From Hymenobacter perfusus (GTDB lineage: Bacteria > Bacteroidota > Bacteroidia > Cytophagales > Hymenobacteraceae): a stretch of DNA of 64,000 bases. Location: positions 1 through 64,000 of the forward strand of contig NZ_RWIU01000001.1 in assembly GCF_003944765.1 (NCBI RefSeq), given 5' to 3'. Numbering within the stretch: the first letter of the stretch is position 1; the number at the start of each line of letters is the position of its first letter. Both the position numbers and the translations under genes were made by a program. Below the pieces are notes generated by a model. That model saw only the letters and a program-made list of their open reading frames with translations. It was not told the origin of the DNA and did no database searches. Below are positions 8,477 to 16,913 of the stretch, one piece after another.

Positions 8477-9700
8477 ATGGCAGATATTACGTGCTCCTTC
8501 TGCGGCAAGAGCAAGAAAGACGTTACCGTGATGATTTCGGGCATCAACGCGCACATCTGCGAACGGTGCGTGGGACAGGCCCAGCAGATTCTCAACGAGG
8601 AAAACAAGATCCGGGCAACCTCTAAAACGCCCAAGTTCAACCTCGTGAAGCCCCGCGAGATGAAAGAGTACCTCGACCAGTACGTGGTGGGCCAGGACGA
8701 AGCCAAGAAGGTGATGTCGGTGGCCGTGTACAACCACTACAAGCGCCTGATGCAGACTCCGCAGAAGGACGACGTGGTGATTGAGAAGTCGAATATCATT
8801 ATGGTGGGCGAAACCGGCACGGGTAAAACCTTCCTCACGCGCATGCTGGCCAACATTCTGCAGGTGCCCTTCTGCATTGCCGATGCCACCGTCCTCACGG
8901 AGGCCGGTTACGTGGGCGAGGACGTGGAAAGCATTCTAACCCGCTTGCTGCAAGCGGCCGACTACAACGTGGAAGCGGCGGAGCGCGGCATCGTATACAT
9001 CGACGAAATCGATAAGATTGCCCGCAAGAGCGACAACCCCAGCATCACGCGCGACGTGAGCGGCGAAGGGGTGCAGCAGGCCATGCTGAAGCTGCTAGAA
9101 GGCACCACGGTGAACGTGCCGCCGCACGGTGGCCGCAAGCACCCCGAGCAGAAGATGATTACGGTGAACACCGAAAATATCCTGTTTATCTGCGGCGGGG
9201 CTTTCGTGGGTATCGAGCGCATCATCAAGAACCGGCTCAACACCAAGCCCATCGGCTTTGCCAAAACACAGATGGAGGAGAAGGTGGACACCAACAACTT
9301 CCTGCGCTACGTGACGGCCCAGGACCTGAAAGCCTTCGGCCTGATTCCGGAGCTGATTGGCCGCCTGCCAGTGCTCACCCACCTCAATCCGCTCGACCAC
9401 GCTACCCTGCGCAAAATTCTGACGGAGCCCAAAAACTCCATCGTGAAGCAGTACCAGCGCCTGTTCGATATGGAGAACATTCAGCTCAGCTTCTCGGAAG
9501 GCGCGCTGGAATACATTGTGGTACGCGCCGACGAGTACCGCCTCGGGGCGCGGGGCCTGCGCAGCATCTGCGAAGCCATTATGACCGACGCCATGTTTGA
9601 TATGCCCTCGGAGGAAGGCACCACCGAGCTGGTTATCGACGAGGAATACGCCCGGAGCAAGTTCGAGCAAACGGCTCTGAAGCAGTTGCGGGCAGCATAG
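8477..9700 (+). CDS. clpX: ATP-dependent Clp protease ATP-binding subunit ClpX
   Basis: AAA+ unfoldase that delivers substrates to ClpP. Visible features: N-terminal zinc-binding domain with C6, C9, C28 and C31; Walker A GETGTGKT (111-118); pore loop GYVG (144-147); Walker B VYIDEID (173-179); and the ClpP-docking IGF loop (259-261). Length 407 aa is normal. The start [10 protein letters not shown] begins at the zinc domain; upstream in-frame codons lie between the promoter and this ATG. Confidence 0.97.
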   Translation: MADITCSFCGKSKKDVTVMISGINAHICERCVGQAQQILNEENKIRATSKTPKFNLVKPREMKEYLDQYVVGQDEAKKVMSVAVYNHYKRLMQTPQKDDVVIEKSNIIMVGETGTGKTFLTRMLANILQVPFCIADATVLTEAGYVGEDVESILTRLLQAADYNVEAAERGIVYIDEIDKIARKSDNPSITRDVSGEGVQQAMLKLLEGTTVNVPPHGGRKHPEQKMITVNTENILFICGGAFVGIERIIKNRLNTKPIGFAKTQMEEKVDTNNFLRYVTAQDLKAFGLIPELIGRLPVLTHLNPLDHATLRKILTEPKNSIVKQYQRLFDMENIQLSFSEGALEYIVVRADEYRLGARGLRSICEAIMTDAMFDMPSEEGTTELVIDEEYARSKFEQTALKQLRAA

Positions 9701-9762
9701 ATATTACCTTTCAACAGGTAAAGAGCCTGAGTTTAAAGGTTACTTTGACTATCAACTTGGCA

Positions 9763-9945
9763 ATGTCGTTAGTTGGTGTACTGACGTTCTCCTCACTTAT
9801 TTCGGTGTTGAAAACCCAAAACCTAACGAATATGATAACAACATTCATAAGTTTAGTAGGTGGAATAGCTCTCGTGGGGGAACGGCTTCCTGACTCCATA
9901 CTATCAGACATAGAAAGCATAGAAAGCATAGAAAAAGTAATTTAA
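9763..9945 (+). CDS. Possible small hydrophobic protein
   Basis: The reading frame from ATG gives 60 aa; a TTG start at 9745 would add six. It contains two hydrophobic stretches (around SLVGVLTFSSLISVL and ITTFISLVGGIALVG) followed by an acidic tail with a repeated ESIESIE, which comes from a tandem AGCATAGAA word. No family is recognised. Composition is unlike the neighbours. It may be a transferred small membrane peptide or non-coding; evidence is weak. Confidence 0.3.
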   Translation: MSLVGVLTFSSLISVLKTQNLTNMITTFISLVGGIALVGERLPDSILSDIESIESIEKVI

Positions 9946-9960
9946 ATTCAGGACTGAGAA

Positions 9961-9988
9961 CGGGTGTTCGAGTCCCCGACCCTCACCA
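9961..9988 (+). tRNA. Orphan tRNA-like 3' end (T-arm, acceptor strand, CCA)
   Basis: The sequence reads like a tRNA 3' part: an arm with loop TTCGAGT between CGGGTG and CCCCG, then GACCCTC, A and CCA. The T-stem has one extra T compared with a regular 5-bp stem. No matching 5' acceptor strand, D-arm or anticodon arm is present upstream, so it is not a functional tRNA. It may be an attachment-site copy or the relic of a disrupted tRNA or tmRNA gene, and it still sits just before a terminator. Confidence 0.45.
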
Positions 9989-9993
9989 CACTC

Positions 9994-10031
9994 AAAAAAG
10001 CCTCGCCAGAAAATTCTGGCGAGGCTTTTTC
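9994..10031. terminator. Bidirectional terminator between tRNA-like tail and lpxB
   Basis: GCCTCGCCAGAA (10000-10011) pairs perfectly with TTCTGGCGAGGC (10014-10025), flanked by A6 and T5. It ends lpxB on the minus strand and whatever is transcribed from the left. Confidence 0.9.
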
Positions 10032-10048
10032 TTTTTCATGAAGTTCTA

Positions 10049-11155
10049 TCATTTCAAATACCCCACCATCAGCTTAGCCGCTTTCTCGGCAGATTTTTGC
10101 TGGCCTAGCTTCTCGCGGATTTCGGCGTAACCGGCTTTCTGCTTGGCAATGAAAGCGTCGTCGGCGGTGGCTTTCTTGAGTTCGGTAACGAGGTTGCGGG
10201 CGTTGAAGTCGCTTTGGATAAGCTCCTTCACGACTTCGCGGCCGGCAATGAGGTTCACCAGGGAAATGTAGGGCACCTTGATAACGGCCTTGCTGATGGC
10301 GTACGATACGGCGCTGGTGCGGTAGCACACCACTTGGGGCACATCGAACAGCGCGGTTTCGAGGGTGGCGGTGCCGCTAGTGACTAGGGCGGCGGTGGCG
10401 TGGGCCAGCAGGTCGTAGGTCTGGTCGAAGAGGATGCGGACGTTGTTGCGCTCGAAGTTGGCGTAGTAGTTTCGGTCGAGGTTATCGACGCCGGCCACGA
10501 TAAACTGGTAGTCGAGGAAGGGCGGCAGAATGGCTACCATCTCATAGAGCATCTCCTCGATTTCCTGTTTGCGCGAGCCGGGCAGCACCGCAATAATGGG
10601 CCGCAGCGGGTCCAGGTTGTTGCGCTCGTAAAAATCGGCCGACTTCTGGTGTTCGGCCACCGCATCGGAAGTCGGGTTGCCGATGTAGTCAACTTTGTAA
10701 TCGAAACGCTGGTAAAACTCCTCCTCGAAGGGCAGAATCACGAACATCTTATCCACCCGCTCCTTCACCTGATGCACACGGCTCTGGTTCCACGCCCAGA
10801 TTTTGGGTGAGATGTAGTAGAACACCTTCAGGCCGTTGGTCTTGGCAAACTTGGCGATGCGCATGTTGAAGCCGGCATAATCCACCAGAATCACCACGTC
10901 AGGCTTCCAGGCCAGCAGATCCTGCTGGGCCTCCTTGAGGTAGCCCCGGAATTTGAGGATGCTGGTAGCCGCTTCCCAGAAACCCATAATGGCCATTTCC
11001 TGGTAGTGGTGCACCAACTCGCCGCCGGCCGCCTGCATCATGTCGCCGCCCCAGCAGCGGAACTCGGCCGCAGGGTCTTGCTGGCGCAGCTCCCGCATGA
11101 GGTTGGCCGCGTGAAAGTCGCCGGACCGCTCGCCCGCTATCAGGTAATACTTCAT
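10049..11155 (-). CDS. lpxB: Lipid-A-disaccharide synthase
   Basis: GT19 glycosyltransferase that condenses UDP-2,3-diacylglucosamine with lipid X to form the lipid A disaccharide, at the inner membrane. The 368-aa protein starts MKYYLIAGERSGDFHAANL, carrying the family's AGExSGD motif, and contains LPGSRKQEIEEML in the donor-binding half. It follows the pterin synthase gene by 20 bp, so the two are probably co-transcribed. Its presence shows a Gram-negative lipid A pathway, consistent with kdsA and hldD elsewhere in the window. Confidence 0.95.
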   Translation of the reverse strand: MKYYLIAGERSGDFHAANLMRELRQQDPAAEFRCWGGDMMQAAGGELVHHYQEMAIMGFWEAATSILKFRGYLKEAQQDLLAWKPDVVILVDYAGFNMRIAKFAKTNGLKVFYYISPKIWAWNQSRVHQVKERVDKMFVILPFEEEFYQRFDYKVDYIGNPTSDAVAEHQKSADFYERNNLDPLRPIIAVLPGSRKQEIEEMLYEMVAILPPFLDYQFIVAGVDNLDRNYYANFERNNVRILFDQTYDLLAHATAALVTSGTATLETALFDVPQVVCYRTSAVSYAISKAVIKVPYISLVNLIAGREVVKELIQSDFNARNLVTELKKATADDAFIAKQKAGYAEIREKLGQQKSAEKAAKLMVGYLK

Positions 11156-11175
11156 GTTGTCAATTAAAAATTGAT

Positions 11176-11595
11176 CTATTCCTCCCCAAAGTATTCCACG
11201 AAGTTGCGTGGCGTTTCGTAGAGTTTGATGCTGTGCAGCTTGGCAGCGGAAATCCGCTCGATTTCGGGCTGGAGAATTTTCCAGAAGGCAATAACCAGAT
11301 TTTCGGTGCTGGCCAGCTGGCCCTGCATGAACGGCACGTCGAGGTTCAGGTTCTTATGATCCACCTCGTCCACCACATGGGTGCGGATGACGGTGCTGAG
11401 CTGCTTGAGGTCGATAACAAACCCGGTTTCCGGATCGGGGCGACCTTTGACGGTAACGATGAGGTCGTAGTTGTGGCCATGCCAGTTGGCGTTGGCGCAG
11501 GGGCCGAAGACTTCACGGTTGCGCTCCTCGCTCCAGTTGGGATTGTGAAGCTTGTGGGCCGCGTTGAAGTGTTCCTGTCGGCTGATGTAAACCAT
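11176..11595 (-). CDS. 6-pyruvoyltetrahydropterin / 6-carboxytetrahydropterin synthase family
   Basis: Zinc enzyme of the T-fold superfamily acting on 7,8-dihydroneopterin triphosphate. In 139 aa the zinc histidines H14, H39 and H41 (HGHNY) and the catalytic Cys33 are present. The spacing is C-x5-HGH, as in the animal-type PTPS, rather than the C-x3-HGH of typical QueD, so tetrahydrobiopterin-type chemistry is possible and queuosine synthesis should not be assumed. A minus-strand TATATTTG box (11741 to 11734) inside the end of the upstream permease gene could drive it. Confidence 0.88.
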   Translation of the reverse strand: MVYISRQEHFNAAHKLHNPNWSEERNREVFGPCANANWHGHNYDLIVTVKGRPDPETGFVIDLKQLSTVIRTHVVDEVDHKNLNLDVPFMQGQLASTENLVIAFWKILQPEIERISAAKLHSIKLYETPRNFVEYFGEE

Positions 11596-11712
11596 TTTGG
11601 TAAGGGACTTGGGTACTTGGGAACGTCGGAACCTGGCTGGCGGCTATGGAAGAGGCCCCGCACGACCACACGTCCCGCTGGATTTCGACCAAGTTCCGCA
11701 GTGCCGGAGGCC

Positions 11713-12714
11713 CTACGTTCCCTGTTTTCGCAGCAAATATACGAAGAACGGTACGCCAAACAGGGCCGTAACCAAGCCCACGGGTAAGCCGGCCGGTGGA
11801 TACAGCAGGCGGGCCAGCAGGTCGCAGAATACCAGGAACGTACCGCCCAGTAGCGCGCAGAATACCAGATTACCCCGGCCCACGGCCCCAAGCAGCCAGC
11901 GGGTAATGTGCGGCACCACCAGCCCCACGAACCCCACCGGGCCACACAGGGCCACCACCGTACCCGTAAGGCCCGAGGCAATAAGCAGCAGCAGCCACCG
12001 CGTGCGGGCTACCGGCAGGCCCAGGGCCGTGGCCCGCTCCTCCCCCAGCAACAGCAGGTTCAGATTGTTGCGCAGCAGCAGCACCGCCAGCAACCCCAGC
12101 CCCACCGCTGCCGCCGGGTACGGCAGCACCGCCCAGCTAGCCCGCTCAAATCCGCCCAACGCCCAGAACGTAATAGTGCGCAGCTTTTCCTCGGTGGCGG
12201 CCAGAAACGTAAGCAGCCCGCCCAGGGCCGTAGTAAGCGAGCCGACGGCTACCCCGGCCAGCAGCAACTGCGCCGGTACAATCCGCCCGCGCCGGCTCCC
12301 GATGATTACCACCACCAGCGTAGTGCCCAACGCCCCGACCAACGCGGCCAGCGGCGGCAGGTAGAAGCCCCCCACCACCAGCACCGGTACAAAGGCAAAC
12401 GTGACACTCGCGCCCAGCGCGCCCCCTGAGGCCATGCCCAGCAGGTAAGGGTCGGCCAGCGGGTTGTTCACCATAATCTGCATGAGGTAGCCGCTCAGGG
12501 CCAGGGCCGCCCCGGCCAGCAACGCCAGCAGCAGGCGCGGCAGGCGCAGCTCCACCAGCACCAACTGGGCGGGGTCCTGGGGATTGTAGTGCAGTAGCGT
12601 CCGGCCCAGCAGGGCGAAGTCGGTTTCGTAGCTGCCCACGCGCAGGCCCACCACCAGCAGCCCCAGCAGCAGCAGCAGGCAGGCCAGAATCCAGGGCAGA
12701 GCGGAACGGTGCAT
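11713..12714 (-). CDS. FecCD-family ABC transporter permease
   Basis: Integral membrane permease of 333 aa with many hydrophobic segments, of the BtuC/FhuB/FecD type that imports vitamin B12, haem or iron siderophores across the inner membrane. The motif LAGAALALSGYLMQ near residues 55-68 and GLVVPHITR near 250 are typical. It follows a BtuF-like binding protein by 17 bp. No ATPase gene follows, so the ATP-binding subunit must be encoded elsewhere. Confidence 0.92.
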   Translation of the reverse strand: MHRSALPWILACLLLLLGLLVVGLRVGSYETDFALLGRTLLHYNPQDPAQLVLVELRLPRLLLALLAGAALALSGYLMQIMVNNPLADPYLLGMASGGALGASVTFAFVPVLVVGGFYLPPLAALVGALGTTLVVVIIGSRRGRIVPAQLLLAGVAVGSLTTALGGLLTFLAATEEKLRTITFWALGGFERASWAVLPYPAAAVGLGLLAVLLLRNNLNLLLLGEERATALGLPVARTRWLLLLIASGLTGTVVALCGPVGFVGLVVPHITRWLLGAVGRGNLVFCALLGGTFLVFCDLLARLLYPPAGLPVGLVTALFGVPFFVYLLRKQGT

Positions 12715-12731
12715 AGATGGCGAAAACGGGG

Positions 12732-13643
12732 CTATTTAGACGTCAGCAGCTGTTTCAGCTCCCGCACCGAGGCTACTACCCGGGGGCTGGGGCGCGCCAT
12801 CAGGTCGTCGGTAGCGTCGTACACCCGGCGGTTGCGGTAGGCGTTGATGCGCTTCAGCTCAGGATAGAGCCGGAAAAAGGTGCTGTCCATCTTCCCGAAA
12901 CTGCCCCCGATAATAACATCCGGATTCAGCTTGAGAATGTACTCACGGGTAAGGGCCGGATAGGGCTGGGCGAATTTCTCCACCACGGCGTTCTGGCCGC
13001 CGGCCAGCAGAATCTTGTTGGTGAACAGGGTATTCTGCCCGTACACGTAAATCGGGTCGGTCCAGGTGATGGCCAGCACGCGGGGCAGCGGCTGGGGAGG
13101 CACCTGGGCCGTAATCCGGACCAGCTCGGCGCGCAGGGAGTCCACCACCCGTTTGGCCTGGGCCGGACGGTCCAGCAGCCGGCCCAGGTCGGTGAGACCC
13201 CGAAAAATATCCTCGATTTTCTGGTAGCGCTGATAGTACACCGGAATACCCAGCTCCTGCAGCCGCTGCGCGTCGGCCGGGGTGGTCATGCCTTCGGTAG
13301 TAAATACAATATCGGGCTTGAGGGCCACCAACCGCTCCAGATCCAGCGGATAGCTGTTGATAATGGGCTTGCGCAGAGCCGCTGCTGGGTAGTCGCAGAC
13401 CTGGGTGCGGGCCGCAATGGTGCTGGTATCGGCCACGGCATACAGCATTTCCGTCATGGAGGGAGCCAACGCCATGACGCGGCGCGGGTGCCGGGGTACC
13501 GTCAGCTGGTGGCCCAGGTCGTCGCGCACTTGGTGCAGGGCGTCGGTTTCGGTGGTGGCGGGTTTATCGGGCTGGCAGGCGGCGAGCAGGGCCAGTACCG
13601 GCAGCGCAAACCGGAGACGGCGAACAAAAGGCGGGCAGAACAT
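12732..13643 (-). CDS. BtuF-like periplasmic binding lipoprotein
   Basis: Solute-binding protein of the PF01497 class, 303 aa, feeding the adjacent permease. A signal peptide ends in LALLAAC, with Cys23 as lipidation site. The mature part has VCDYP and later IPVYYQRYQKIEDIF, in line with cobalamin or siderophore binders; the SDYP-like motif points to B12, but no cobalamin riboswitch was seen upstream. Start MFCPPFVRR was chosen because it begins the signal peptide. A TACCTTTG box ends 4 bases before this ATG, predicting a nearly leaderless mRNA. Confidence 0.9.
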   Translation of the reverse strand: MFCPPFVRRLRFALPVLALLAACQPDKPATTETDALHQVRDDLGHQLTVPRHPRRVMALAPSMTEMLYAVADTSTIAARTQVCDYPAAALRKPIINSYPLDLERLVALKPDIVFTTEGMTTPADAQRLQELGIPVYYQRYQKIEDIFRGLTDLGRLLDRPAQAKRVVDSLRAELVRITAQVPPQPLPRVLAITWTDPIYVYGQNTLFTNKILLAGGQNAVVEKFAQPYPALTREYILKLNPDVIIGGSFGKMDSTFFRLYPELKRINAYRNRRVYDATDDLMARPSPRVVASVRELKQLLTSK

Positions 13644-13647
13644 GCGG

Positions 13648-13655
13648 CAAAGGTA
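13648..13655 (-). promoter_or_regulatory. -7 box immediately before the BtuF-like gene
   Basis: Minus-strand TACCTTTG ends only 4 bases before the ATG at 13643. Because Bacteroidota transcription starts a few bases past this box, the transcript would begin at or next to the start codon. The nearest TTG (13673 to 13671) is 15 bp away, shorter than usual. Confidence 0.5.
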
Positions 13656-13820
13656 AACGCGGAATCTGCCCAACCCGCCGGCCCGCCGGATTTTGCCCTG
13701 ACCTTTGTGGACAGCAGGCAACAGCACAACCCCCAGGGCTGTAAACCAGTTGTAAGAACCCCACCAACCAGCGGCGCGGAAAGAAATTCGGACCAACGGC
13801 TGAATCCGCGCCGCGCAGGT

Positions 13821-13828
13821 TACTTTTG
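13821..13828 (+). promoter_or_regulatory. hldD -7 promoter box
   Basis: TACTTTTG lies 16 bases before the hldD ATG. No -33 TTG is seen at standard spacing. Confidence 0.45.
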
Positions 13829-13844
13829 ACCAAATTTCTGTCTT

Positions 13845-14810
13845 ATGATCGTCGTTACCGGAGCCGCCGGCTTTATTGCCAGCTGTCTTGTCACCCGCCT
13901 CAATGCCGCCAACTTCAACGATATCGTGGTGGTGGATAATTTCAACGTCGAGCGCAAGCTGGCCAACCTGAAGGGCAAGCACTTGCGCGAATACGTAGAC
14001 CGCGAGGAGTTTTTTGAGTGGCTGGATGTTCACCACGAGCAGGTGGAGTTCATTTTTCACCTCGGCGCCCGCACCGATACCACCGAGCAGAACCGCGACG
14101 TGCTGAACGTGCTGAACCTGGAGTACTCTCAGAAAATGTGGCTGGCCTGCTGCCGCTACCAGCTCCCGCTGGTGTACGCCTCCTCGGCCGCCACCTACGG
14201 CTCGGGTACGCTGGGCTACGCCGATGACGACGCGCTACTGCCGCTGCTCAAACCCCTCAACCCCTACGGTGACTCCAAGAACGACTTCGATAACTGGGCC
14301 GTGCAGCAGCCCGAAAAACCGTTTTTCTGGGCGGGCTTGAAGTTTTTCAATGTGTACGGCCCCAACGAGTACCACAAGAACCGTATGGCCTCCGTGATTC
14401 TGCACGCCTTCCGGCAGATTGAGGAAACCGGCTCCATGACGCTGTTCCGCTCCCACAACCCCGAGTACGCCGACGGCGAGCAACAGCGCGACTTCGTGTA
14501 CGTGAAAGACGTGGTGGAAGTGTGCCTGTTCCTGATGCAGACCCGCCGCGACTCGGGCATCTACAACCTGGGCACTGGCGAGGCCCGCACCTTCCTTGAC
14601 CTGACCCTGGGTACTTTCGCCGCCCTGGGCCGCACGGCCGACATCCACTTCCGCGACACGCCCGAGGATATCCGTGACACCTACCAGTACTTCACCCAGG
14701 CCGATATGAGCAAGCTGCGCAGCATCGGCTACGACCGGCCCTTCACCTCCCTGGAAGCCGGCATCGACGACTACGTGCGCAATTATCTGGTACCGGGCCA
14801 GTACTATTAG
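13845..14810 (+). CDS. hldD: ADP-glyceromanno-heptose 6-epimerase
   Basis: Extended SDR epimerase that inverts C6 of ADP-D-glycero-D-manno-heptose for LPS inner core synthesis. At 321 aa it has family length. The Rossmann motif GAAGFIAS is at residues 6-13, the catalytic Tyr-x3-Lys appears as YGDSK, and NVYGPNEYHK is a subfamily signature. It stands alone, divergent from the binding-protein gene. Confidence 0.95.
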   Translation: MIVVTGAAGFIASCLVTRLNAANFNDIVVVDNFNVERKLANLKGKHLREYVDREEFFEWLDVHHEQVEFIFHLGARTDTTEQNRDVLNVLNLEYSQKMWLACCRYQLPLVYASSAATYGSGTLGYADDDALLPLLKPLNPYGDSKNDFDNWAVQQPEKPFFWAGLKFFNVYGPNEYHKNRMASVILHAFRQIEETGSMTLFRSHNPEYADGEQQRDFVYVKDVVEVCLFLMQTRRDSGIYNLGTGEARTFLDLTLGTFAALGRTADIHFRDTPEDIRDTYQYFTQADMSKLRSIGYDRPFTSLEAGIDDYVRNYLVPGQYY

Positions 14811-15048
14811 GCCCTTTTATTGCCGCCTAGCCACTTTTTGGTAAGCCCGACTGTATGTTTTGCCCTGGCGGCAGAGCAGGCAGCCGGGCTTTCTGCTAGT
14901 CAGGCAGTTAGTCTCAGAAGCACGGCTGGCAACGGCAGCAGACCGGCCAAATTTTCGTCTGCTGATGAGGTTTATAGTGCGGAAATTAATTTTTATATCA
15001 TTTTTTCCAGAGTAATTTACCCGCTACTTCCTTCACTAACTCAGGCTG

Positions 15049-16458
15049 GTGCAACGCAAAAGCATAACGATTATCGGCGGTGGATTTTCGGGCTCGATGC
15101 TGGCGGTACAGCTGGCCCGGCTGGCCGGTAACCACCCATATGCCTGCGACGTGCATCTGGTGGAGCCCCGCCCCGTGCCCGGCCCCGGCCTGGCCTACAC
15201 CGCCCGCCGCCCCGAATACCTGCTGAATGTGCGCAGCCAGTTTCTGAGCGCCTTCCCCGAGCAGCCCGACCACTTCCAGAACTGGCTGCGTGTGACCAGC
15301 CCCGAGGCCTGCGACGACGACTTCTGTTCCCGCCAAAGCTATGGCCGGTACTTGCAGCAGCTGGTCAGCCAAGTGCTGGAGTGGCCTTCCATGAACGGTA
15401 TCCGGTGCTACTGGCACAACCAGGCCGCCCGCACGGTTACCATCGCGCCCGATGGCGTGGGGGCTGTGGTGCGCCTGCTGGATGGCACAGAGCTTCCCAG
15501 CTCTTACGTGGTGTTGGCGCTGGGCAACTTCCCTCCACCCCACCCTACCACCCGAAGTGCCGCGTACCTGACGCACCCCAATTACCACGGCAACCCTTGG
15601 GCGCAGGGAGCCTTGCGCAACATCGGTACTGACGATACGGTGCTGCTGATCGGGACGGGGCTGACGGCCGTGGACGTACTGCTGGGTTTGCGCGCCGATG
15701 GGCACCGGGGACTGATAACGGCGGTTTCGGGCCACGGCCGCTGGCCGGCGGCGCATGCCTTCGGCAGCGCCCCCTACCCCGACTTTTATGCCACTGACTT
15801 AGCCGGTGCCACTACTGTATTGGAGGTGTTGCGCACGGTGCGCCGCCACGTAAGGGAGGCGGCGCAGCAGGGCATCGACTGGCGCATGGTGCTGGATGTG
15901 CTGCGTCCGAACCTGGGCCGGATCTGGGCGGCGTGGCCGCAGGCGGAACAGGCCCGTTTTCTGCGGCATCTGGCCGGTATCTGGTCAGTATTGCGGCACC
16001 GCAGCCCGCCCCGGAACGCTGCCATCGTAGCCGAATTACTGGCTTCGGGCCGCCTGGCGCAGGCAACCGGCCGGGTGCAGCATATTACACCCGGTCCCGA
16101 CGGCCTGACGGTAACCATCCAGAAAGGACGGCAGCTGGCCCAGCATCTCACCGCCCGCCACGTCATCACCTGCACCGGGCCGCTGCTGGATTACAGCCGC
16201 ATTCAGGAACCCGTGGTGGCCGATTTGCGGGCGGGCGGCCACTTACAGCCTGATGCGTTACGGCTGGGCATTCAGACGGACAACCACGGCGCGCTGCTGG
16301 ATGCCACCGGACAGGCTTCGCCCCTGCTTTTCACCTTGGGCCCCAGCCGCCGCCCCGCCTCGTTTGAATCAACGGCCGTACCAGAATTGCGGGAGCAGGC
16401 CGTAGAGTTAGCACAGGAGTTGGGCCGCCGGTTACGGGACAGCGCGGAAAACGAATAG
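15049..16458 (+). CDS. FAD/NAD(P)-binding protein (NAD_binding_9 type)
   Basis: Predicted flavoprotein of 469 aa. The N-terminal dinucleotide fold IIGGGFSGSMLA (residues 8-19) and the motif GPGLAY (about 45-50) match the NAD_binding_9 family; a second GTGLTAVDVLLGL motif lies near residue 203. The substrate is unknown. The start appears to be GTG; the 238 bp upstream contain no ATG in frame close to the fold. It is not in an operon and ends in a strong terminator. Confidence 0.85.
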   Translation: MQRKSITIIGGGFSGSMLAVQLARLAGNHPYACDVHLVEPRPVPGPGLAYTARRPEYLLNVRSQFLSAFPEQPDHFQNWLRVTSPEACDDDFCSRQSYGRYLQQLVSQVLEWPSMNGIRCYWHNQAARTVTIAPDGVGAVVRLLDGTELPSSYVVLALGNFPPPHPTTRSAAYLTHPNYHGNPWAQGALRNIGTDDTVLLIGTGLTAVDVLLGLRADGHRGLITAVSGHGRWPAAHAFGSAPYPDFYATDLAGATTVLEVLRTVRRHVREAAQQGIDWRMVLDVLRPNLGRIWAAWPQAEQARFLRHLAGIWSVLRHRSPPRNAAIVAELLASGRLAQATGRVQHITPGPDGLTVTIQKGRQLAQHLTARHVITCTGPLLDYSRIQEPVVADLRAGGHLQPDALRLGIQTDNHGALLDATGQASPLLFTLGPSRRPASFESTAVPELREQAVELAQELGRRLRDSAENE

Positions 16459-16474
16459 GCAATGGCTGAATCAG

Positions 16475-16519
16475 ACATAAAAAAGCCCTCCCAATTGAGT
16501 TAGGAAGGCTTTTTTATGT
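16475..16519. terminator. Bidirectional terminator
   Basis: CATAAAAAAGCC...TCC pairs with GGAAGGCTTTTTTATG around an 11-nt loop. It separates the convergent FAD protein and a small hypothetical gene. Confidence 0.85.
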
Positions 16520-16526
16520 CTATATA

Positions 16527-16802
16527 CTAAGCGGCCAGCTCATCGGGTGAGTACAGGGGCAGCACTGGTGTTTCGGGGGCAAAGGCCGAGGAAACCGTCA
16601 TGGGTGGGTATTGCTGGGTGGGTGTGCTGCGGCGCACGGCCCGCATCAGCAGGTACTTATATTTCTCGGCGTCGGCCAGGGCCGCTTCAATGGCCCGTAG
16701 CGCATCGGTGTACGCAACCACCGGCACCGACTCGGCGGCTTCACCAGTAGGATACGTCAACTCAAAAACCGGGCAGGCGAGGTAGTCAGCGGGCGTCTTC
16801 AT
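16527..16802 (-). CDS. Hypothetical protein, 91 aa
   Basis: No family recognised. Starting at MKTPADYLACP the protein has no signal peptide or membrane segment. It contains a short amphipathic helix region (YTDALRAIEAALADAEKYKYLLMRAV) in the middle and a proline-rich tail. Codon use is like the neighbours. A stand-alone gene with a terminator behind it; expression is plausible but not shown. Confidence 0.55.
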   Translation of the reverse strand: MKTPADYLACPVFELTYPTGEAAESVPVVAYTDALRAIEAALADAEKYKYLLMRAVRRSTPTQQYPPMTVSSAFAPETPVLPLYSPDELAA

Positions 16803-16913
16803 AGGGCAGCAAGTTAGTTCTCGATTCGTTAAATAGCTAACGATGTTAGCACGAATTAGATTCCGCCATACCACCGTATTTTCTTGCTTTTTACCCCTTT
16901 CAGCCGCTAAAAT

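Larger units (their letters stand above)
9701..10048. other. Low-GC patch between clpX and lpxB
   Basis: About 250 bp that is clearly richer in A and T than both flanking genes. It holds one possible small membrane protein, an orphan tRNA-like 3' end and a bidirectional terminator. The abrupt base-composition change and the tRNA tail suggest remains of an integrated element or of a displaced tRNA gene. Confidence 0.6.

Noticed and set aside
9701..9990. tmRNA (ssrA) gene ending at the CCA
   Set aside because: The 5' acceptor partner of GACCCTC and any tag-peptide frame ending in a typical ALAA are missing.
10741..10760. DnaA-box-like TTATCCAC words, also near 46047
   Set aside because: They are single, lie inside coding sequence and do not cluster, so no origin of replication is claimed.
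13656..13844. Cobalamin riboswitch upstream of the BtuF-like gene
   Set aside because: The gap is short, has no recognisable B12 box, and the -7 box lies almost at the start codon, leaving no leader.
14811..15048. Small gene before the FAD-binding protein
   Set aside because: The only open frame starts with a TTG and runs into the FAD gene in another frame; no protein features are visible.
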